Shown: positions 41,679-51,168, counted from the stretch's first letter. The stretch is 64,000 nucleotides of DNA from Bifidobacterium pseudolongum subsp. globosum (GCF_004155535.1 NZ_RYUH01000012.1:36281-100280); one strand, 5' to 3'. Program-made: numbers and translations. Notes: generated by a model from the letters alone, not told the origin.

Positions 41679-43208
41679 ATGGATGAGAACGCACTGCATC
41701 AATGGTTCATCAACTGTTTCGGCCCTGTCCAGGGCGAGATGGCCTTTTCGCAATTCAACAACCTGCCCGAAGAGATCCGTGAGCAGCTGCTCAGCCGCGG
41801 CGCCGAAAGTCTTCCGGACCCGCAGCAGGTGCAGTCGCTCATGCAGGCCTTCATGGGTGGTGGCATGAACTCATTCGGTGAGATGCAGCAGACGATCAGC
41901 GAGGGACCGATCAATGTCAAGCTCGCCAAATCGATTGCGTTGCAGCGCGTCAACTCGTCGGGCAGCGAATCCTCCGTGACCGCGGAGGAAGGCGCCACCA
42001 TGCGCCGCGCGATGAGCGAGGCCAATCTGTGGCTCGACATCGCCACCGCGTTCAATCCCCCAGCCGGCGAGGCCGAACCGCTCACGCGCGCTGGGTGGGT
42101 CGAAGGCACGATCGACGCATGGGCGCAGTTCGCCGCCCCGGTTGCCGCCTCGATGAACGAGGCGCTGAGCGCCGTCATCTCGGATCGTCTTGGCGACGCG
42201 TTCGAAGGCGAGATCACCGGCATGTACGCCGGGCCGGTGCCCATTCCGATACCGGACGGCATGAAGGACCCCAAGCAGTTGATGAAACTGTTCGCGAACA
42301 CGTCGTACGCCATGCAGCTCGGGCAGGCGGCCGGCGCGCTGAGCCTCGAGGTACGCGGCAGCTTCGACCAGGGCATCCGCATGCTCGACAATCCGGCCGG
42401 CGGCCTGATCATGCAGAACGTCGATGACTATGCCACGTCACTCGAATTCGACGCGTCCGAAGTCACCGAGTTCCTCGCTTTGCGAGAACAGGCGTACGCG
42501 CGCCTCTACGCGTCGGTGCCGTGGCTCATGCCGCGATTCACCGCGCTCATCGGCAAATACGCGCGCGGCATCACAATCGACCTCGACGCGATGGAGGAGC
42601 AGCTGCGCGACGCTTCGGCGTTCGATCCCGAATCGCTTTCGGGAGCGGTCAATCTGGCGAACGTCGGCATCACCGACACTCCGGAACAGCGTGAGGCGTT
42701 GCGGTCGATCGAGACCCTGCTCGCGCTTGTCGAAGGCTGGGTCGACTGCGCGGTGTGGCGCGCCGGCATGGCTCATCTGCCGCATCTCGACCAGCTGCGT
42801 GAGATGATGCGCCGCGAGCGTGCGGTAGGCGGCCCCGCCGAGCTGACGTTCGAGAACCTGCTTGGCTTGCAGCTGCGCCCCAAGCGCGTGCGCGAGGCCG
42901 CGGCGCAGTGGGAGCGGATCACCAACGAACAAGGCCTTGAGGCGCGCGACGCCATGTGGGGCCACCCCGACATGCTTCCCGCGTTGCCGAGCGACGCCAC
43001 CGACGCCGACACCACTGGCCCCGCCGAAGAAGAGCCGCGCAAGGGCAGCTCGATCGATTGGGACGCCGAATTGAGCAAACTGCTCGATGCCGACGGCGCC
43101 GGCGATGGCCAAGCCGAAGGCGATGATGCCCAGGAAAACGGTGATTCGACGGCCGGCGATGCACACGACGATGGTTCCGACGCATCGGAACCGGGCCATC
43201 AGGCCTGA
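41679..43208 (+). CDS. Zincin-like family 2 protein, probable inactive protease
   Basis: The 509-residue protein matches the actinobacterial zinc-dependent-metalloprotease-like family (zincin_2 / DUF2342): GPVQGEMAFSQF, a LVEGWVDCAVWRAG segment, and ENLLGLQLRPKRVREAAAQWERITNEQG with RDAMWGHPDMLP. In active members a HExxH-like helix is expected in the region FLALREQAYARLYASVPWLMP. Here it reads REQAY, so zinc ligands appear lost. The last 60 residues are acidic and disordered. The ATG at 41679 follows AAAGGGGG. Convergent with the helicase gene after 14 bp. Confidence 0.78.
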   Translation: MDENALHQWFINCFGPVQGEMAFSQFNNLPEEIREQLLSRGAESLPDPQQVQSLMQAFMGGGMNSFGEMQQTISEGPINVKLAKSIALQRVNSSGSESSVTAEEGATMRRAMSEANLWLDIATAFNPPAGEAEPLTRAGWVEGTIDAWAQFAAPVAASMNEALSAVISDRLGDAFEGEITGMYAGPVPIPIPDGMKDPKQLMKLFANTSYAMQLGQAAGALSLEVRGSFDQGIRMLDNPAGGLIMQNVDDYATSLEFDASEVTEFLALREQAYARLYASVPWLMPRFTALIGKYARGITIDLDAMEEQLRDASAFDPESLSGAVNLANVGITDTPEQREALRSIETLLALVEGWVDCAVWRAGMAHLPHLDQLREMMRRERAVGGPAELTFENLLGLQLRPKRVREAAAQWERITNEQGLEARDAMWGHPDMLPALPSDATDADTTGPAEEEPRKGSSIDWDAELSKLLDADGAGDGQAEGDDAQENGDSTAGDAHDDGSDASEPGHQA

Positions 43209-43222
43209 TCGTCCGCACCGGC

Positions 43223-44713
43223 TTACAGGAAGCGCGTGGGTTGGCGTACCCGGCCCGCGCGCTCGTCCTGCCGCTTCGCATATGACAGATACAGTGATTC
43301 CTGCGCGCGCGTGACTCCCACATAGAGCACGCGCCGTTCTTCTTCGAGCGCCTCCACGTCGTCGGAAGCCCGGTAGGGCATCAGGCCTTCCGAAAGCCCG
43401 ACAAGGAACACATGGTCGAATTCGAGCCCTTTCGACGCGTGGATCGTAGAAACGGTGACGCGCCCTTGGTCGAGCGCCTCCACATCGCCCACCGGCGCGC
43501 CTTCCACTGCGGCGGCCGGCTGGAGAGCGGATTGCTGCCACCCGGAGTTTCTGCGCACTTGGTAGGGCAATCCCTGCTCCTGCAATGCCTGCACCACAAC
43601 GCGCTGCTGGCCGTTGAGCCGTGTGAGCACGGCGAAATCCCCCGGACGCGCGCCCTGCCCCACCAAACGGGCGATGCGCGCGGCGACGGCCTGTGCCTCT
43701 TGCGCGTCGGTCTCATACGCCGCGCTCAGCACGCGCCGTGACCCTTCGCGCACCGCCTTGAGCTTGAGATAGTCCTCGCGTTGCGCGGATTTGCCCAGCA
43801 CGGTGTTCGCCCGCGCGACGATGGACTGCGCCGAGCGGTAATCAGTGTCGAGGGCGATGTCCGCGGCAAGCGGATGGAACTCGCGCGCGAAATGGTTGAG
43901 GTAGTAGCTCGTGGCGCCGGCGAACGAGTAGATTGTCTGCGCCGGGTCGCCCACAACGCACACATTGCGGTGCGCGCCGAGCCAGCTGCGCATCAGCCGG
44001 TGTTGCAACGGCGAGACGTCTTGGTATTCGTCGACTGTGAGCCAGCCAATGTGCGCCCGCACCTGCTCCCCCACTTCGGGGTAGGTGTCGAGGATATGCG
44101 CGGTCACAAGCAGGATGTCGTTGAAATCGATCTCCATGCGTGCGGCCTTCTCCTGCTCGTACTGGTCGTAGACACGCGTGAAGGACTGCGGGTCCAATGG
44201 CGCAGGCGGCGCATGATGCGTGGCTTCGCACACCCGCACGTAATCCTCCGGCGCGATCAGCGAGACCTTGCACCAGTCGATTTCGGCATGTACATCCTGA
44301 ACCACATTGCGGTCGGGTTGCATGTTGAGCGCACGGAACAGCGCGGCACCCACCAGGTCGCGGGGCGATTCGGACAGCACCGGGAACGGCCCTTCGCACA
44401 CATCGGGCCACATGGTGCGCAACTGGTGCAGCGCGGCGGCGTGGAACGTGGCGATGTGCATGTCTTCACCGACTCCGAGGTCGAGCAGACGCGTGCGCAT
44501 CTCCTGCGCTGCCTTGACCGAGAACGTGACCGCGAGCGCACGGGACGCCTCCCATGCGCCGCTTGCGCACGCGTATGCGATTCTACGCGTGATCGTGCGC
44601 GTCTTGCCCGCGCCGGCGCATGCGATGATGCGCACCGGCCCGTCCACGCTGCATGCGGCCCGCCGCTGTGCGTCGTCGAGCCCGTCGAGAATCTCATTCG
44701 CCGAAATTGCCAT
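43223..44713 (-). CDS. Compact UvrD/Rep-family DNA helicase
   Basis: The 496-residue protein is a superfamily 1 helicase. Motif I is in ACAGAGKTRT, motif II is DEYQD (TVDEYQDVSPLQHRL), motif III resembles VVGDPAQTIYSFAGA, and motif V/VI are in VSTIHASKGLEFDHVFLVGLSEG and YVGVTRAQESLYLS. UvrD-type enzymes are normally 650 to 750 residues or more. In this one the 2B subdomain between the 2A strands is reduced to about 20 residues (RRNSGWQQSALQPAAAVEG), and there is no HRDC domain. It may be an actinobacterial UvrD2 derivative. Motor activity should be preserved. Confidence 0.88.
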   Translation of the reverse strand: MAISANEILDGLDDAQRRAACSVDGPVRIIACAGAGKTRTITRRIAYACASGAWEASRALAVTFSVKAAQEMRTRLLDLGVGEDMHIATFHAAALHQLRTMWPDVCEGPFPVLSESPRDLVGAALFRALNMQPDRNVVQDVHAEIDWCKVSLIAPEDYVRVCEATHHAPPAPLDPQSFTRVYDQYEQEKAARMEIDFNDILLVTAHILDTYPEVGEQVRAHIGWLTVDEYQDVSPLQHRLMRSWLGAHRNVCVVGDPAQTIYSFAGATSYYLNHFAREFHPLAADIALDTDYRSAQSIVARANTVLGKSAQREDYLKLKAVREGSRRVLSAAYETDAQEAQAVAARIARLVGQGARPGDFAVLTRLNGQQRVVVQALQEQGLPYQVRRNSGWQQSALQPAAAVEGAPVGDVEALDQGRVTVSTIHASKGLEFDHVFLVGLSEGLMPYRASDDVEALEEERRVLYVGVTRAQESLYLSYAKRQDERAGRVRQPTRFL

Positions 44714-44888
44714 GGCCCCATTGTGGCACGGCCATGCCCGCGGTTCGAGCGGAACGCGCCGGCGTGCGGCCCGCCCCGCTCAGCTGTGTGTGAACACAGT
44801 GCAGGACCCGCCGGCCGCGACTGGGGCTGGGTCATGAAAGCGTTGCAATGCTTGCGAATTGTACCCTCCGCATGGAAAAATACCGTGT

Positions 44889-46379
44889 GTGACTGAACGA
44901 AGCAATCTGATGTTGGCGGCCCTCGCCTCGGCTACGATGCCGAACGTCGCCGTGGTAGGGGTACGCGACAGCGAGCAGAAAAACGAGACCGACCAGGCCG
45001 CGGGCATCGACCAGGCCGTCGTGCAAGACGTGCATGGCAATTTCTACAACGTCTACGCCACGAACATGCCGCAGGGCAAGAAGCGTCTGGCCGGCCGTGT
45101 GCGCGCCGCGCGCGTCGTCGACCAATCGCGCGAACTCGCCGGACTCGGGTTCTCCACCGACCATGTGGTGGCGTTCGACCCGGCCAACAACGACCCCGAC
45201 GAGGCCGCGGTGCTCGTCACCACGCACCCCGACGGTGTCGCGCGCTCGTTGGACCTGCTCACGCTCGGCGATTGCGCCAGCATCGGCACCGCCATCGGCG
45301 CGATCCACCGTCTGCGCCCTTCGTTCCTTGTCAATGCGAAATACCCGGCGTTCACCACAGGCCAGATCCACGCGCAGCTCACCGCTTGGATCCGCCGTCT
45401 GCGCCAAGCCGGCCATGTGCCGCAGGAGATCACCGACAGCTGGGCGCATATCCTCGAGACGGAGGGACTGTGGTCGTTCGCCACGTGCCCGGTGCACGGC
45501 GGGTTCTCCGACGGCGATTTCATCTTCTCCGGCTCCACGATCACGACGATCACCAATTGGCAGGAGATGCAGATCAATGACCCTGCACGCGACTTGGCAT
45601 GGATTTTCTCCAAGCTCGATGAGACGCACCGCAACGCCGTCATCTCGGCGTACGGGCGCATCCTGGGCAACCGTCTCGACGATCTGATCATGCTGCGCGC
45701 CAATCTGTGGGTGCAGATGGACCAGGTCGGCGATTTCATCCAAGCGCTCAATCAGGGCGACAACGCGCGCATCATGCAGTTCAAGGCGCAGGTGGACCGC
45801 CTCGCCCACCAGCTCGGCACCACGATGCACCGCCGCCGCGACGACGTGTCGGAGGGCGGCACGGGCAAGCCGCCGAGCACGGTCACCGTCAACACGCTGC
45901 TGCGTGAAGACCAGCAGCGCCGCGACACCCCCTCCTCCACCGCCGCGGCAGCCGTCCGGTTCGATTCGTTCGACCAGACCGCCGACCGCGACACGACAAA
46001 CGAGCATGCGGTGCACGCCGTCACGGACGACCGCACGAATTCGCATTCGATCGACGCGATCGGCGTTATCGACGCCGACGACACCGCGTCCCACCAGTAT
46101 GCGGCTTCTGCTGCGTCGAGCGAGACCATGGTGATCGGCATTGACGAACGCACCGACACCGACGTCACCGGCGAAGCCGCAGTGAGCCTCACCTCCACGC
46201 CGTCCACCGACACACAGGCCGCCCAATCGGGGCCCGCCGACGCCAAGACGATGCTCATCCCGCTCCTCGAGCGTGAGGAGCGCGCGATGCGCGATGCCCG
46301 GGCCGGCCTCAACGGGACGCACCCGCACACATCGTCCAGTGAAATCGCCGCAACGCCCGACGACGTGACACAATCGTGA
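44889..46379 (+). CDS. Aminoglycoside-phosphotransferase-like kinase with disordered tail
   Basis: The 496-residue protein begins with an APH-like kinase domain of about 300 residues. Features include GTAIGAIHRLRPSF and CPVHGGFSDGDFIFSGSTITTITNWQEMQINDPARDLAW, where HGGFSDGDF is the catalytic-loop counterpart (HxDxxxxN) and the DP motif a metal-binding counterpart. Similar proteins in bifidobacteria are annotated as macrolide 2'-phosphotransferases, but the usual HGDLH motif is altered. Residues after about 330 form a Thr/Ala/Asp-rich tail without a domain. The GTG at 44889 is the likely start; an ATG at 44910 is possible. Substrate unknown. Confidence 0.7.
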   Translation: MTERSNLMLAALASATMPNVAVVGVRDSEQKNETDQAAGIDQAVVQDVHGNFYNVYATNMPQGKKRLAGRVRAARVVDQSRELAGLGFSTDHVVAFDPANNDPDEAAVLVTTHPDGVARSLDLLTLGDCASIGTAIGAIHRLRPSFLVNAKYPAFTTGQIHAQLTAWIRRLRQAGHVPQEITDSWAHILETEGLWSFATCPVHGGFSDGDFIFSGSTITTITNWQEMQINDPARDLAWIFSKLDETHRNAVISAYGRILGNRLDDLIMLRANLWVQMDQVGDFIQALNQGDNARIMQFKAQVDRLAHQLGTTMHRRRDDVSEGGTGKPPSTVTVNTLLREDQQRRDTPSSTAAAAVRFDSFDQTADRDTTNEHAVHAVTDDRTNSHSIDAIGVIDADDTASHQYAASAASSETMVIGIDERTDTDVTGEAAVSLTSTPSTDTQAAQSGPADAKTMLIPLLEREERAMRDARAGLNGTHPHTSSSEIAATPDDVTQS

Positions 46380-46437
46380 ACCTCCGCGCGCACACGCGCG
46401 TACAATGCCCATACAACCACAGCAAGGAGCAACAACC

Positions 46438-46665
46438 ATGGAAATCGAATTGGGAATCCGCAACGTCGCCGGCGCCGTCACCTTCAACACCGATGAACCG
46501 GCCGCCCAGGTGGGCGCCGCCATCAACCAGGCGATCGCCAACCACGAGCCGATCACGCTGACCGACACCAAGGACCGCCACATCATTGTGCCCGCAGACG
46601 CCCTCGGCTATGCGATCATCGGCTCTGAGACCCGCCATGCGGTCGGGTTCGGCGCCCTCAACTAG
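46438..46665 (+). CDS. DUF3107 family small protein
   Basis: The 75-residue protein matches the actinobacterial DUF3107 family (EIELGIRNVAGAVTFNTDEPAAQV, HIIVPADALGYAIIGSE). Members are small and cytosolic; they are often near helicase or DNA-repair genes and have no proven role. AAGGAG precedes the ATG by 7 bp. It follows the kinase-like gene by 58 bp and ends 3 bp before the convergent PHP gene. Confidence 0.85.
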   Translation: MEIELGIRNVAGAVTFNTDEPAAQVGAAINQAIANHEPITLTDTKDRHIIVPADALGYAIIGSETRHAVGFGALN

Positions 46666-46668
46666 CCA

Positions 46669-47580
46669 TCATGCCTGCGGCTCCTTGAAGCCGCAGGCAT
46701 TCCACAGTGGGATCGCGCCGCGTTCCACGATCTTTGCCACCGTCTCGTCATCGGTCAGGTTCTCACCCAAGGCGTTCGGCTTGCCGGCCCCATGCCAGTC
46801 CGAGCCTCCGGTGACGAGCAGATGGTAACGCTGGGCAAGCCTGAGCAAACGCTGACGTTCGGGCTCCGGATTGCCCCGGTGCCATACTTCCAGACCATCG
46901 AGGCCTTCGTCCACAAGCCTGCCGATTTGACCGTCGCTCAACAACACACGGTTGCGGCTGGGGTCGGCGGCATGCGCGACCACGCTCACCCCGCCTGCCT
47001 CATTGACCGCTTGCACCACCTGCGTCGTCGTCGGCGACGGCGTGGGAATGTAATACTTGCTATGCGAGCTGATCGCATCGGCGAACGCATCCGAACGCGT
47101 GGCGTACACACCTGCCGCCACCAAGGCGTCGGCGATGTGCGGGCGCCCGATGGTGGTGTTGCCGCCCTCCTTGACTTGTGCCAGCACATCATCCCACGTG
47201 ATCGGGTAATCCCTCGACAGCAGCGCCACCATGCGTTTGACCCGTTCGAGGCGCGCGGCCCGCGTCGCCGTGAACAGATCGCAGATATGCCGATTACGTG
47301 GATCGTATTGGTACGCCAGCATGTGCACGGAGACGCGGCCGTCCTGTGCTGTGATCTCCGTACCGCGCACCAACGGCAGCCCATAGTCCACCGACGCCTG
47401 TTGGGCCTGCACCCAGCCGGCCGTCGTGTCGTGGTCGGTGATCGCCACGCCATGCAACCCGGCCTGTTTCGCCTCTCGAACCAAGGTCCGGGGCGTCTCG
47501 GTTCCATCGGAAAACACGGTATGGCAGTGCAGGTCCCAGCCATGGGTCGGCGGGCGCATCGGCATCGTTGGCTCGTTCAT
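46669..47580 (-). CDS. PHP-domain metal-dependent phosphoesterase
   Basis: The 303-residue protein has the four PHP motifs: motif I HCHTVFSDG, motif II AITDHDTT, a middle His cluster (VSVVAHAADPSRNR), and motif IV GSDWHGAG. Homologues hydrolyse nucleoside or RNA phosphates (3',5'-nucleoside bisphosphate phosphatase type). The likely start is the ATG at 47580 (MNEPTMPM) or 47589 (MGTMNEP). Its last codons overlap a 12-bp hairpin that can end transcription from either side. It is divergent from the VKOR gene. Confidence 0.88.
   Translation of the reverse strand: MNEPTMPMRPPTHGWDLHCHTVFSDGTETPRTLVREAKQAGLHGVAITDHDTTAGWVQAQQASVDYGLPLVRGTEITAQDGRVSVHMLAYQYDPRNRHICDLFTATRAARLERVKRMVALLSRDYPITWDDVLAQVKEGGNTTIGRPHIADALVAAGVYATRSDAFADAISSHSKYYIPTPSPTTTQVVQAVNEAGGVSVVAHAADPSRNRVLLSDGQIGRLVDEGLDGLEVWHRGNPEPERQRLLRLAQRYHLLVTGGSDWHGAGKPNALGENLTDDETVAKIVERGAIPLWNACGFKEPQA
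46671..46700. terminator. Bidirectional hairpin between convergent genes
   Basis: A perfect 12-bp stem (ATGCCTGCGGCT and its complement) with a 6-nt loop CCTTGA lies at the 3' end of the PHP gene, 5 bp after the DUF3107 stop. It serves both directions and encodes the last residues (CGFKEPQA) of the PHP protein. No long T-run follows. Confidence 0.6.
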
Positions 47581-47746
47581 GGTTCCCATCCTAACCATTG
47601 GACGCCTCAAACGGTATCCGCATCGTGAACAACGCCAGCCAGATCGAACCACCAATCCCCCGCCGGGCCCTGTGGGTGCGGTAACGTGGTATGCATCGCA
47701 ACCCGTACACCAGTGTTTGGCATGACATATGAAGAGGGGACCCACC

Positions 47747-48412
47747 ATGGCACAAGACACCACACCGGCAATCGGTGGCAGCACACCTGCGGAACTCGAC
47801 GAACCACGCGGTTGGAGGCATGGGGCCACATGGCTCTATCTCGTCATGCTCGTGGCCTCGGCGGTCGCCTTGCTCGTCTCGTTCATCCTCTCCGCCGAGA
47901 CACTGCAGATGGCCCGCAATCCCAATCAGACGCTGAGCTGCGACGTGAACGCCAAGCTCTCATGCACGACCGTGGCGCAGGCATGGCAATCGGAAATCGT
48001 CAAATTCGGCGAGATGAGCTTCCCGAACGCCTTCTTCGGCATCGCGGCCGAATCCGTGTTCGTCACCATCGCCGTCATCGGGCTCGCCCGCATGCGCATG
48101 CCCGCATGGTTCGCCACATGCACATGGCTGGGCGGCTTGGCTGCGCTCGCCTATTCATATTGGCTCACGTCGCAGTCGCTGTTTGTGATCAATGCGCTGT
48201 GCCCGTGGTGCCTTGTGTTGTGCTTCGCCACAACGGTGCAGTTCATGGCGCTCAGTCATGCCACGGTCACGGTGCAGGGATTGCCCGCACGTGCCCGCGG
48301 CCTGCGCAAGTATTACCGGCTGGGCTTCGACCTGATGGCCGACGCCGTGTGGATCGTCGCGCTCGTCACGCTCATCCTCGTCAAAGACGGCGCCTACCTG
48401 TTCACGTTCTAG
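47747..48412 (+). CDS. Vitamin K epoxide reductase (VKOR) family protein
   Basis: The 221-residue membrane protein has four to five hydrophobic segments and the VKOR cysteines: a loop pair Cys65/Cys73 in SCDVNAKLSC and the redox pair Cys152-Pro-Trp-Cys155 in NALCPWC. A conserved Ser lies in GEMSFPNAFFG. VKOR proteins reoxidise thioredoxin-like oxidoreductases that form disulfides in exported proteins. No DsbA-like gene is nearby. The ATG at 47747 follows GAAGAGGGGA. It is divergent from the PHP gene and convergent with dapF after 15 bp. Confidence 0.92.
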   Translation: MAQDTTPAIGGSTPAELDEPRGWRHGATWLYLVMLVASAVALLVSFILSAETLQMARNPNQTLSCDVNAKLSCTTVAQAWQSEIVKFGEMSFPNAFFGIAAESVFVTIAVIGLARMRMPAWFATCTWLGGLAALAYSYWLTSQSLFVINALCPWCLVLCFATTVQFMALSHATVTVQGLPARARGLRKYYRLGFDLMADAVWIVALVTLILVKDGAYLFTF

Positions 48413-48427
48413 CAGGCGCCCGGCGCG

Positions 48428-49336
48428 TCACCGCTCCTGCATCATCTGCACGGTGGCCACAAGCGCCGCGGACCCAGTCAACATCACATTGTCGTCGGTC
48501 ACGTCCACGCGCAGCGTGCCGCCCTTCACCTTGATGCGCCAGTGACTGATGTCGGTCTTGGCGCGCAGCACGATCGCCGTGGCGCACAGGCCGGTGCCGC
48601 ACGACATCGTCTCGCCGCACCCGCGCTCATACACGCGCATCGTGGCTTCGCCGATGTCGGTGGCGGCGTCGATCTCGTCGATGCGCACAAACTCCACGTT
48701 CTGGCCTTCGTCGATGCCCGGCTCCACCACCGGCTGCACGCTCAGATCGAGGTTGTCGAGCACCGGCAGCGAGGTGAAGGCGTCCTCGACGACGGTCACC
48801 ACATGCGGGTTGCCCATGTCCACGAATGTGCCCTTGCCTTCGCCGGCCGCCGCGTCAACCGTCACTGTATAGGCGTCCTCCTCGCCGATGGACCAAGGAC
48901 CCATGTCCACACGGAACAGCTGGGTGCCCAGATCGGGGTCGTCGGCGAGCGGTGTCAGTGTTTTGATGCCAGCGCGCGTGCCCAACCGCAGCGGCTGGCC
49001 CTCGGTCACGACCGCCAAGTGCATCGCCTGGATGAACAGCGCCGTCGCGCGCGCGCCATTGCCGCACATCTGCGCCAACGTGCCGTCCGCGTTGCGGTAG
49101 TCCATGAACCAGTCGACGCGCGCCTTCGCGAGCTCCTCACGCTGGGCGTCAGTCAGGTCGGCCACATATTCGGGGTGGGTGACGCGGATCACGCCGTCGG
49201 CGCCGATGCCGAAGTGCCGGTTGCACACATGCGCGATCTCCTTCGGCTGCGGGTCATAGGCACCATGGTCGTCGGCGAACATGAGAAAATCGTTGCCGGT
49301 CGCCTGTGCTTTGGTCAAAGTCTGTGCAATAGTCAT
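48428..49336 (-). CDS. dapF: Diaminopimelate epimerase
   Basis: DapF interconverts LL- and meso-diaminopimelate for lysine synthesis (and, in meso-DAP organisms, peptidoglycan). The 302-residue protein has the two catalytic cysteines Cys91 in MCGNGARA and Cys246 in [10 protein letters not shown], embedded in [13 protein letters not shown]. The extra Cys240 in that motif is unusual. The [12 protein letters not shown] and [10 protein letters not shown] segments bind substrate. I start at the ATG at 49336; the open frame upstream overlaps murI. It is divergent from murI, the other stereochemical enzyme of the wall pathway. Confidence 0.95.
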   Translation of the reverse strand: MTIAQTLTKAQATGNDFLMFADDHGAYDPQPKEIAHVCNRHFGIGADGVIRVTHPEYVADLTDAQREELAKARVDWFMDYRNADGTLAQMCGNGARATALFIQAMHLAVVTEGQPLRLGTRAGIKTLTPLADDPDLGTQLFRVDMGPWSIGEEDAYTVTVDAAAGEGKGTFVDMGNPHVVTVVEDAFTSLPVLDNLDLSVQPVVEPGIDEGQNVEFVRIDEIDAATDIGEATMRVYERGCGETMSCGTGLCATAIVLRAKTDISHWRIKVKGGTLRVDVTDDNVMLTGSAALVATVQMMQER

Positions 49337-49458
49337 GCCTTCACTGTACTCGCCCGTGTTCCGCACGGCTGGCCTCTGTGCCATCGGCGCGCAAAACGGC
49401 CGCGGCATATAATGGCACTCGATGCCATGCCACACGGGCATACGGAAAGGACGGCGTG

Positions 49459-50250
49459 ATGAGTTCATCTGCACCAATCGGCGTATTCGACTCCGGGTTG
49501 GGAGGCATTTCCGTGGTGCGGCAGATCCGTGCGGAGATGCCCCATGAGCGCATCCTCTTCTTCGGTGATTCCGCGCATGCCCCTTATGGCACCAAAACAC
49601 CCCAGGAAGTGCGCGCACTGTCACGCACCATCGTGGAACACCTCGTGGAACAAGGCGCCAAAGCGATTGTCATCGCCTGCAACACCGCCACGTCGGCCGC
49701 CGTGGACGAGCTGCGCGACGAATACAGCCTGCCGATCATCGGCATGGAGCCGGCACTCAAGGTGGCGTGCGACCGCGGGCATGGAGTGCCACAGCGGGTT
49801 GTGGTGGCGGCCACGCCGCTCACGTTGCGTGAGCACAAGTTCGCCGCACTGATGCACCGCTTCGAATCAGACAACACCATCTGGCCGCAGCCGTGCCCGA
49901 AACTCGTCGAGATCGTGGAGCACGGCCAGCTCGACGACCATGACCTCGTCATGCGCACGTTGCACGGCTATTTCGACCAGTACGACCTGCCCACCGTGGA
50001 TTCGGTCGTGCTCGGCTGCACGCATTTCGTGTTCTACCGCGACTATTTCCGCGAGTTGCTGCCCGAATCCACCGCGATCATCGACGGCAACCACGGCACC
50101 GTGCACCATCTCGACGTGATCCTCGAATCCCTCGGCGCACTCGCGCCGGAAGACCAAACCGGATCCGTCACATTGACCAACTCCGACCCCTCCCCGCGCG
50201 TCGAACAGCTTGCACAGGTGCTGTTCGACGCCCCGCCGTGCGCCGCGTGA
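49459..50250 (+). CDS. murI: Glutamate racemase
   Basis: MurI makes D-glutamate for peptidoglycan. The 263-residue protein has [23 protein letters not shown], and the two catalytic cysteines in [10 protein letters not shown] and LGCTHFVFY. The ATG at 49459 follows GGAAAGGA. The 122-bp gap to dapF should hold divergent promoters. Nothing else is unusual. Confidence 0.95.
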   Translation: MSSSAPIGVFDSGLGGISVVRQIRAEMPHERILFFGDSAHAPYGTKTPQEVRALSRTIVEHLVEQGAKAIVIACNTATSAAVDELRDEYSLPIIGMEPALKVACDRGHGVPQRVVVAATPLTLREHKFAALMHRFESDNTIWPQPCPKLVEIVEHGQLDDHDLVMRTLHGYFDQYDLPTVDSVVLGCTHFVFYRDYFRELLPESTAIIDGNHGTVHHLDVILESLGALAPEDQTGSVTLTNSDPSPRVEQLAQVLFDAPPCAA

Positions 50251-50303
50251 GGCGTGGCACCGGCTGATTTCCCCAGACATTTCACAGAATACATGAGGCG
50301 AAT

Positions 50304-51164
50304 ATGAGTGAACAGAACCCCCATACCACCGCGATCATCGACGTCGGCGGCGGATTCCGCGCGATCTTCGGCGCAGGCGTGCTCGACCGCTGCCTTGAGG
50401 AAGGCATCGCGTTCGACCACTGCTATGGCGTCTCGGCCGGCAGCGCGAACCTCACGTCGTTCCTCGCGCACCAGCATGGGCGCAACCACACGTTCTACAC
50501 GCAGTATGCGTTCCGCAAAGAGTATGCGAGTGTCAATTCGTTCATCCACAACCATAACTTCGCGAATCTCGACTATGTGTATGGCACGTTGAGCAACCAT
50601 GACGGCGAGAACCCGCTCGACTACGAGGCCTTCGCCGCCGACCCCACGCAATTCACCGTGGTGGCGTGCGACGCGCGCGACGGTTCCACGAAGTACTTCA
50701 CCAAAGACGACATGCATTACGACGATTACGACATCCTCAAGGCGAGTTCGGCCGTGCCGGTGGCCTGCCAGCCGTATGTGATCGACGGCGTGCCGTATTT
50801 CGACGGGGGCATCGCCGACCCGGTGCCGGTGCAGAAGGCGATCGATGACGGCTGCGACCGCATCGTGCTCGTGCTGACACGCCCGAAAGACGTGATCCGC
50901 GAACAGCACAAGGATGTGGCTCCGGCACGCATCCTGCGCCGGAGCCACCCCGAAGCGGCCGACCGTCTGCTCGAACGCTACGAGACGTACAACACCGAAG
51001 TCGCTGCGGCCAAGCAATACGAAGCGGAGGGCACAGTGCTGATCCTCGCCCCCGAGGAGCTGTACGGGCTGTCCACGCTGTCGAAGACCTACGAGGGCCT
51101 CGAACGCATGTACCGCGCCGGCTATGGTCAGGCGGGGCGCATCGCCGACTTCCTCGCCGCCTGA
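50304..51164 (+). CDS. Patatin-like phospholipase
   Basis: The 286-residue protein has the patatin features in order: the glycine-rich oxyanion motif GGGFRAIFGAGVLD, the nucleophile Ser in GVSAGSANL, and the catalytic Asp in DGGIADPVPVQKAIDDG. Bacterial patatins hydrolyse phospholipids or acylglycerols; the substrate is unknown here. It follows murI by 53 bp and has no signal peptide. Its stop is 4 bp from the convergent stomatin-like gene. Confidence 0.9.
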   Translation: MSEQNPHTTAIIDVGGGFRAIFGAGVLDRCLEEGIAFDHCYGVSAGSANLTSFLAHQHGRNHTFYTQYAFRKEYASVNSFIHNHNFANLDYVYGTLSNHDGENPLDYEAFAADPTQFTVVACDARDGSTKYFTKDDMHYDDYDILKASSAVPVACQPYVIDGVPYFDGGIADPVPVQKAIDDGCDRIVLVLTRPKDVIREQHKDVAPARILRRSHPEAADRLLERYETYNTEVAAAKQYEAEGTVLILAPEELYGLSTLSKTYEGLERMYRAGYGQAGRIADFLAA

Positions 51165-51168
51165 ACCG

